Source: Phoronis australis (Eukaryota; Phoronida; Phoronidae). Taken from it: a stretch of 64,000 bases of DNA. The position numbers and the translations under genes were made by a program. Positions 59,801 through 64,000 of this stretch are shown in pieces (the stretch's first letter is position 1; the number at the start of each line of letters is the position of its first letter). The notes beneath the pieces were generated by a model, which was not told the origin of the DNA, made no database searches, and saw nothing but the letters and a program-made list of their open reading frames with translations. The stretch spans positions 299,883-363,882 of the forward strand of contig NMRA01000059.1 of NCBI GenBank assembly GCA_002633005.1, in the 5' to 3' direction.

Positions 59801-62800
59801 TTTGTCTTAAAGTTTGATACGCGAAGGTGTGCAAAATTTGCTCCGCCCCTTCGTTCTTGGCATTTCATTAACTTAAGGACAAATGCACATCTAAGTTAGC
59901 TTAGGTATTACAATGAATTAACACTAGAGATGATTCCCATTGAATTTTATGCAGGTACCTGCTATTTGTTTGGCGGTAGTCTACAAAATTTTCCTGAAGC
60001 ATTGTTTTGAAATTAAGATAGGTGGCGCATTATGCAGTCAAGACATCTGTGCCCATAAATCGCTTGTGATGACCGTAATTGTCAACTCTATCGCTGATTG
60101 TGTGTTTACTGGAGAATCTTTATCATTTGTTTATAGATTGTTCATTTGTTTCAGATACGGTCTGATTGTTGATAAAGACAGTAAAATAAAGATTCACCTT
60201 TCCAAGATTGCTTTCTTAAATATGATCTGACCTATAATTATTGTATATTCTTTATTGTCAATTTGGCTTGCTACAAGTTTCATTATTGTGATATTTAAAA
60301 TGAGGGTGGCCTCTTCAGTGACAGCACTGCTTTCCAAGAGGACCCTCAACAAGAAAAACAGTAATATAATACAATGAAGTAATAAAACAACAATGAAATA
60401 TACGTAACAGAGATACAATTAAAACAGGTTGAGAATTAAGACAATAACTAAATGAAAAATAATGGTAAAAATTTAGCAAGTCATAGATAAGCTAATGACG
60501 TTGTGTGATGTAGTTAAGTATGGTATAGATGAGCAGTGCATAATACTCACTCTTTCCGGTCGACACCTTTCCATTGTTAGATTTCCGCTTCAATGTTTTC
60601 TTCTCACAGCTTGAGACGAGACTTCTTCTGGATGCTGGGGGGGTGACTCTCTCAACCTCATCCTTGGTGACCGACAAGTTCAAATTATTTTTGTTTTTGG
60701 AACTTGTCTTATCTACAAGAAAACATTCTCAATTTGAAGATAGACTTTTGAGACAAAGCCCCCAACCCCTCTGTGGTGCGCCGCCTATAGACCATGGGTA
60801 GCGCAACACTGAAAAAGTGGGTCTATAGCCCCCCTCCCCAGCGCCCTATGGTGCGCCGCCTATGTCACCTAAAGACTGTTCAATTAGTTCTACTGACTAA
60901 GACATGTGATTGGTTTGTGAGCTGGAAGTTGAGCTAAAACACTGGGGACTCTCAGGATAACAGAGATACAACATGATTCAAAGCCGTGATGTTACTTTCC
61001 AGTGTTTCACAACAATTGTGAACAAGTACAACGCGTTACATCACGCACACATACCTAGACATGTATGCACGCATACACACATGCACACACGCATGCTAGC
61101 TCGCACGCATACACACATGCAGACACACACACACACCTCGACACACACCCACACACCCACCCACACACACACCCACACACACCCATACACATCATCCTTC
61201 CTGTCCAACCTTTCTGAACTATAGTTGGTGTCCTTGTATCAGCCTCTTCAACAGCTAGCCTGGGTTTCTTTGAAGCACTGTGAGGTTCCTCAAAGTCAGA
61301 TAACACCAACTCATTGTCAGTATGAGCGCTCACCTCGTCACTATCTATGTTAGACGAGGAGTCCACAGTGGCCACTGTAAATATTAACATGAGGCACCAG
61401 GGGGCTTTTTAAAACAAGAGCAATGTGGAGCATTGAAATGCACCCACGAATGCATCGCAAACAGTGTGCTTCTAGTGGTGTTTATTTGTATCATAAAAAT
61501 GGCCACTAGATGACGGATTATATGTCCAATGCAACCGAAAACTGGCATATGTCATCGAAGCCATTTACCAAATTTTATGAAAGAACTTCTGAGAAACCAA
61601 GGAAAATGAAAAAATGAAATTGCCAATAGGAGTCTATGGGCGCAAAAAACATAACAGCTTCTAGGAGGCGCCACAGTAAATGAATTCGTCGGAGAATCAT
61701 CGTCAACCGTCCTCTTCACACTAAGAATATATATGCCAATTTTCACAATCATCCTCAGAGTGGTTTGGTTGACAGAGGGGCGGATGCCAAACACTGACTC
61801 GAAAACAGTAAAAATGGCCACTAGATGTCCAAATATACCGTATTCTCTGTAATAACTGCCCAGGGCGCTTAGAAAAGTTCAGTTAATGGACTGGGCGCTT
61901 ATTTCAGCAAAGTCTGAAAACGCGTGGGGGGTGCTTATAGGGGCATGGGCGGTTATTACGACGAATACGCAAATGCAAATTTAAGGTTATGTAGGACCCT
62001 AGAAAATGCACAAATTTTGAACATCATAACTCAGAAATTTTCAGACGCTATGATTTATGCACTATTCTCCAGTGCTGTATGGAATTGTTTCTAAAATAAT
62101 CAGGTTTGCATGAAAAGCTATCAACCAACAGGACTTGACTTTCACAAGGAAAAACTAGTTCCATAAAAACGAAAACTGTAACAGTGTTTTTGAGATCTTA
62201 TCTTGAGCATTTAGATAAAATAAAATTTGATCATTTTGATACTGTAGTTTTACTAACAATTTACTTGAAGTCTTTTGTCAAGTTTTACTAGCAATGAAAC
62301 TTTCTTTTTGTCAAGTTTTACTAAAATGACATGGTTACAAGACACAACAGCAGACTGGTAAAGTCAAAAATCAAATTCTACAGTTTTTAATTTCACAAAA
62401 AATAAACTTTTACTCACTACAAAAACTATAGTTTTCTAAACATTTAGCTAAACTAGTTCATCACGTTTGTAAATTTCTTACCTCCCTCGTTGTTTTCTTC
62501 TATTTCTTCGTACATTTCCTTGTGTTTTGGTCCACAAAATACTCTGAAATAGGATCACAAAAGGTCTTTGTGCTGCTGCTATGTTTCGCAAGAAGTCAAG
62601 AAAGCAGTATTTGCTTGTGGCGTTTTGTCGAACAGTTTTGGGGAAATTGCAGACAACACATGTGCAGTTACAAGGGTTGATCATGCTAAACAATAGAGAG
62701 AAAGGTATCTTTTCAACCAATGCTCAAAATTCAACTGACCTGTATTTTACAACCTTCCCCCTTAGGTTGTCCTCCTGTGTGTAACGGTAATATGTGGCCT

Positions 62801-63702
62801 GGTCGTCGAGACCTAGCGCCACACAGCTGAAGTGAAACGATTTTGAACACCGACTGTAGGCACAACCCGCAGAGGCACCTGTGAAGATTATATTCGATAT
62901 GAGGACCTGAGTAAAAGGATGAGCATGTGAATGTTCAGAGCTTACCTCTACTGTATCTACGTGTTACATGTCTATAATGGGCATGATAGTAAGACACTCA
63001 CACCAAACTACCACCATATAACTCAATCAAACAATGTGCAAATAGTTTCACTGCTGAAATATTCTCATCTCAGCCAAGTTCTCATAAATAAAGCTAATGT
63101 GATGACCCTGCTGTGTTTGTAATGTATGGCGATACGTTGCAGGCCTGCAAGATCTAGTAATGTATGGCGATACGTTGCAGAACTGCATGATCTTGTAATG
63201 CATGGCCATACCTTGCAGACCTGCATAATCTTGTAATGTATGGCCATACCTTGCAGACCTGCATAATCTTGTAATGTATGGCCATACCTAGCAGACCTGG
63301 ATGATCTTTTAATGTATGGCCATACCTTGCAGACCTGGATGATCTTGTAATGTATGGCCATACCTTGCAGACCTGCATAATCTTGTAATGTATGGCCATA
63401 CCTTGCAGACCTGCATAATCTTGTAATGTATGGCCATACCTTGCAGGCCTGGATGATCTTGCATTTACATAAAAAAGCACATAAGTGTGCAGATAATTAT
63501 AAAATATACCTTTAAAAATTTTCTTTACAGTTTTCTTGGTGGAACCCTTCTTGGAACACAGAGCACATTTCTAGAGAGAGAAACAGTGATAAACTATGCA
63601 AGACTATAAATAGCCAACAGGTTGCACAATATGTCCACGTCTGACTGACTTACTTCACACTGGTCCTTCAGTCTTGTTAATAACCTCTCACTTACAGGTG
63701 TG
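47856..63702 (-). CDS. extended-PHD-finger protein with uncharacterised C-terminal region (5' end beyond window)
   Basis: Exons in transcript order are 63654-63702 (start uncertain), 63510-63570, 62740-62878, 62482-62543, 61210-61374, 60551-60712, 58160-58282, 57345-57449, 56941-56976, 54652-54841, 51245-51732, 50601-50728, 48674-48866 and 47856-47896. From 63570 the joined frame is 630 aa plus TGA with every phase matching. The first part, KCALC..., GCAYSRC, FHFSC and VFCGPKH, is the C-terminal half of an extended PHD finger as in PHF6/PHF11-type proteins, which bind chromatin or DNA; the N-terminal half must lie past 64 kb. A Ser/Asp/Glu/Lys-rich linker (about 200 aa, with KKPRLA and KRKS nuclear-signal-like patches) follows. 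The last ~350 aa form a well-ordered-looking region (DCLLYLVEGDYSP ... VTCVLVYIPLSG) that I do not recognise. It ends in a basic tail. A nuclear role is inferred only from the ePHD. Confidence 0.8.
47930..48108. repeat. 28-bp minisatellite in the last ePHD-gene intron
   Basis: Seven copies of a unit reading attattgccataacacattg then ttcaatac, starting 35 bp upstream of the last acceptor. Confidence 0.93.
48674..54841 (-). CDS. ePHD-gene exons encoding the unrecognised C-terminal domain
   Basis: Exons 54652-54841, 51245-51732, 50601-50728 and 48674-48866 (190, 488, 128, 193 nt) encode about 330 residues without low complexity. There are alternating hydrophobic strands and amphipathic helices: CLLYLVEGDYS, QMLYFFSRLSKVL, HFSKLLRQLD, IVHSVHTMIDQNLEKAC, EQVFVMTVLLND, RQFLTWGEGSGLFEW, AKLLFLGPINCSVV, LLCVMDLQGEPF and VTCVLVYIPLSG. 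The pattern suggests an alpha/beta fold. I cannot match it to a named family by eye. Confidence 0.75.
48905..49065. repeat. ~20-bp minisatellite 40 bp from an ePHD-gene exon
   Basis: Eight copies of gaattgtacccctgaaccct with length variants (ccctg, ccactg, cccctg). Open frames across it on the minus strand read as GFRGTIQGSGVQ-type repeats and are not genes. Confidence 0.93.
50070..50290. repeat. ~39-bp minisatellite
   Basis: Five to six diverged copies built from aaaagtccaatatagtctga and tctagctagctcttgactac. Confidence 0.88.
50815..51150. repeat. degenerate His/Pro-type repeat (cacacccacaggc...)
   Basis: A long stretch of cacaggccccatcaca-like phrases of variable length (about 15-18 bp period). 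It gives an open frame of His-Arg-Pro-Leu repeats on the plus strand and Gly-Val repeats on the minus strand. Composition and lack of splice sites argue for a repeat in the intron of the ePHD gene. Confidence 0.85.
51760..52770. other. ePHD-gene intron segment; nothing coding
   Basis: About 1 kb of intron between the exons at 51245-51732 and 54652-54841. A 34-bp unit (tacattcaaatatcagctag) recurs three times at about 52503-52610. No exon with fitting phase was found. Confidence 0.4.
52848..54518. mobile_element. 1.67-kb DNA transposon remnant with THAP-like fragment
   Basis: The left end aggagcatgccaccc and the right end read on the minus strand (aggagaatgtcaccc) are inverted repeats with two mismatches. 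Inside, the minus strand at about 54380-54073 has CIVPACPNY followed, after a frameshift, by SISYFRLPRESE, resembling the start of a THAP zinc finger (C-x-x-x-x-C and a conserved aromatic/Pro block). The plus strand carries a short intact frame at 53968-54084 (38 aa, SSSDEDF ... GYQFEPEYTD). No complete transposase remains. The TIRs are firm; the THAP reading is tentative. Confidence 0.6.
54073..54385 (-). pseudogene. THAP-like coding fragment, frameshifted
   Basis: One frame gives MLWCIVPACPNYEAARKA. The next gives RDSISYFRLPRESEMLAVVKN and runs on to a stop at 54073. Read together they resemble an N-terminal C2CH THAP module broken by a frameshift; the later CxxH part is not clear. It lies inside the transposon remnant. 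Alternatively this could be chance similarity. Confidence 0.35.
54850..56394. other. ePHD-gene intron segment
   Basis: Holds an AAC/AAT-rich simple stretch (54880-54910) and a 48-bp direct duplicate at 55802-55883 (gataccacaggtaagtcatg ... ctacaagacgtgca). Nothing coding was found that fits the phases of the flanking exons. Confidence 0.45.
56395..56540. repeat. 36-bp minisatellite
   Basis: Four copies of a unit with agcttcacaactgagcccct and gaatacaagacagcag. Minus-strand frames across it (GLSCEALLSCIQ-type repeats) are not genes. Confidence 0.93.
56941..61374 (-). CDS. ePHD-gene linker: five symmetric phase 1-1 exons
   Basis: Exons 61210-61374 (165 nt), 60551-60712 (162), 58160-58282 (123), 57345-57449 (105) and 56941-56976 (36) all start and end at phase 1, so each can be skipped without breaking the frame. 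Content is low-complexity and charged: DSSSNIDSDE, LVLSDFEEPH, KKPRLAVEEA, VSDTSSSDEDETPTRTTR. These look like CK2-type acidic serine patches and nuclear-localisation-like basic patches. The 36-nt exon is a microexon-sized piece bounded by a good acceptor and the donor CTTG|GTGAGT. Confidence 0.72.
58285..58345. repeat. short direct repeat next to an ePHD-gene acceptor
   Basis: acacctcaaggtcatggat occurs twice in a row (58296, 58315) right upstream of the exon at 58160-58282. Confidence 0.8.
58548..59606 (-). mobile_element. modular repeat, copy F (old, diverged)
   Basis: No longer has clean ends. The units are recognisable by boxes such as gccaactaggggtgcag (58562), accactaggaagcgtcac (58813), atggccactagggtctgcag (58972), gtcactagggagcaccag (59114) and gtcactggggggcgcag (59273), at about 150-bp spacing. 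The right part ends in two to three copies of a 37-bp phrase (tattgtgccatcatccctgc) where the younger copies have (ccgt)n. Confidence 0.7.
59607..60550. other. ePHD-gene intron; nothing recognised
   Basis: AT-rich intron sequence between copy F and the exon at 60551-60712. Frames at 59313-59729 and 59940-60230 overlap repeat or random sequence. Confidence 0.4.
60750..60862. repeat. GC-rich near-duplicate with ggtgcgccgcctat
   Basis: tgtggtgcgccgcctatag (60772) and ctatggtgcgccgcctatg (60846) are direct copies. ctatagacccat-type words occur in both orientations between them. Origin unknown. Confidence 0.6.
61040..61195. repeat. (CA)n-rich simple repeat
   Basis: Stretches of acacac mixed with acgcatacacacatgc phrases. 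Lies just beyond the 3' end of the exon 61210-61374, in the intron. Confidence 0.95.
61414..61832 (-). mobile_element. modular repeat, copy G (truncated)
   Basis: Begins acaagagcaatgtggagcat, like the other copies, and keeps the first units (boxes at 61498 atggccactagatgac, 61645 cttctaggaggcgcc and 61814 atggccactagatg). It stops where the inverted-repeat element at 61837 starts. Confidence 0.85.
61837..61970. mobile_element. 134-bp terminal-inverted-repeat element
   Basis: The left end accgtattctctgtaataac-tgccc matches the reverse complement of the right end (gcgtattcgtcgtaataacc-gccc) with few changes. The internal words gggcgctta and gggtgcttata also mirror. It directly abuts the truncated modular repeat copy G, so it may have caused that truncation. 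Confidence 0.8.
62482..63570 (-). CDS. ePHD-gene exons encoding the zinc-binding half (63510-63570, 62740-62878, 62482-62543)
   Basis: These three exons give KCALCSKKGS, then GASAGCAYSRCSKSFHFSC, then VFCGPKHKEM. The spacing C-x2-C, GC-x4-C-x4-H-x2-C, C-x3-H is that of the atypical PHD part of an ePHD module. An upstream short exon ending at 63654 (donor GTGAA|GTAAGT) would add ERLLTRLKDQCE directly before the first Cys pair, which fits the family. Its acceptor (63702 or 63690) is weak. Confidence 0.82.
63118..63462. repeat. 38-bp minisatellite in an ePHD-gene intron
   Basis: Nine copies of a 38-bp unit opening taatgtatggccataccttg and ending cagacctgcataatcttg, with variants ctggatgat and cgatacgt. 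It lies 48 bp from the donor of the exon at 63510-63570. Open frames on the minus strand are repeat products. Confidence 0.95.
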
Positions 63703-63855
63703 CTTCAGTTCAGGTGTTATATTCAACACAGGGGGTATACCTAGCCATAGACAGCACGGAGACACATAGGGGCTCAGTGTGGTCTACACTACAATTTAAA
63801 GCATAACATTTAAAACAAGTTTAAAATTTGAACACCATTAGTAACTTTTATTGAC

Positions 63856-64000
63856 CACATGCTGTGAGGCTACACTAGAGACTGCTGACATGGCATATTA
63901 ACACTTTATTCATTGTGGGGTCTCTTGAACACATGCTGTGAGGCTACACTAGAGACTATTGACATGGCATAGTAACCCTACATTCATTGTGGGGTGTCTT
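63856..64000. repeat. ~74-bp tandem repeat at the right edge
   Basis: cacatgctgtgaggctacac occurs at 63856 and 63930, with the following sequence (actagagact, tgacatggcat, cattcattgtggggt) also repeated. The second copy runs off the window. Confidence 0.85.

Noticed and set aside
61055-61390. 111-codon minus-strand frame as a single exon
   Set aside because: Only its first part (61374-61210) is an exon. The remainder is the (CA)n repeat after a donor site.
63118-63462. Two long minus-strand frames with regular repeats
   Set aside because: They are frames through a 38-bp minisatellite. The neighbouring true exon uses consensus splice sites and does not connect to them.

Overview
The window is eukaryotic nuclear DNA from an animal. 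The genes are split by many introns with GT..AG borders. The introns and spacers are AT-rich and full of minisatellites and short palindromic transposons. A planar-cell-polarity gene of the Van Gogh family is present. Compact introns, dense minisatellites and Fic, PhyH and ePHD genes side by side suggest a marine invertebrate. A mollusc or other lophotrochozoan is my guess, but the sequence alone does not settle the phylum. No prokaryotic gene organisation is seen.

Layout. (1) 1-1369, + strand: a nine-copy 33-bp minisatellite, then an exon carrying essentially a whole Fic-domain protein (HPFx[D/E]GNGR motif), with an inverted repeat just after the stop. (2) About 1.4-8.9 kb: spacer with two or three small inverted-repeat elements and a 20-bp minisatellite. 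(3) 8.9-20.8 kb, - strand: a Vangl gene whose complete 523-aa reading frame lies in three coding exons, with four membrane segments and a C-terminal ETSV PDZ ligand. Two copies of a large modular repeat sit in its last intron. (4) 20.8-32.3 kb: upstream sequence of Vangl and the divergent gap to the next gene. It holds minisatellites, a tRNA-derived SINE-like piece, a foldback element and a 435-bp duplication around a single N. (5) 32.3-45.0 kb, + strand: a PhyH-family Fe(II)/2-oxoglutarate dioxygenase. Its third exon exists in two homologous versions of equal length, and reading-frame phases require that exactly one is used. (6) 47.9-63.7 kb, - strand: the 3' part of a gene with an extended PHD finger, a serine/acidic linker built of five symmetric exons, and a C-terminal region of about 350 residues that I do not recognise.

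The most unusual non-coding feature is a dispersed modular repeat with seven copies (10.8-12.5, 12.6-13.7, 38.7-40.0, 40.6-42.3, 45.8-46.6, 58.5-59.6 and 61.4-61.8 kb). It is built from units of about 147 bp, each opening with a sequence very close to the CTCF core consensus. In the longer copies this gives eight to ten CTCF-like sites in one orientation at roughly nucleosome spacing.

The four genes show no sign of working in one pathway. Fic (+), Vangl (-), PhyH (+) and ePHD (-) make two convergent pairs around one divergent pair (Vangl/PhyH). Exon borders below were set by hand from splice consensus plus reading-frame continuity. No transcript evidence was available.
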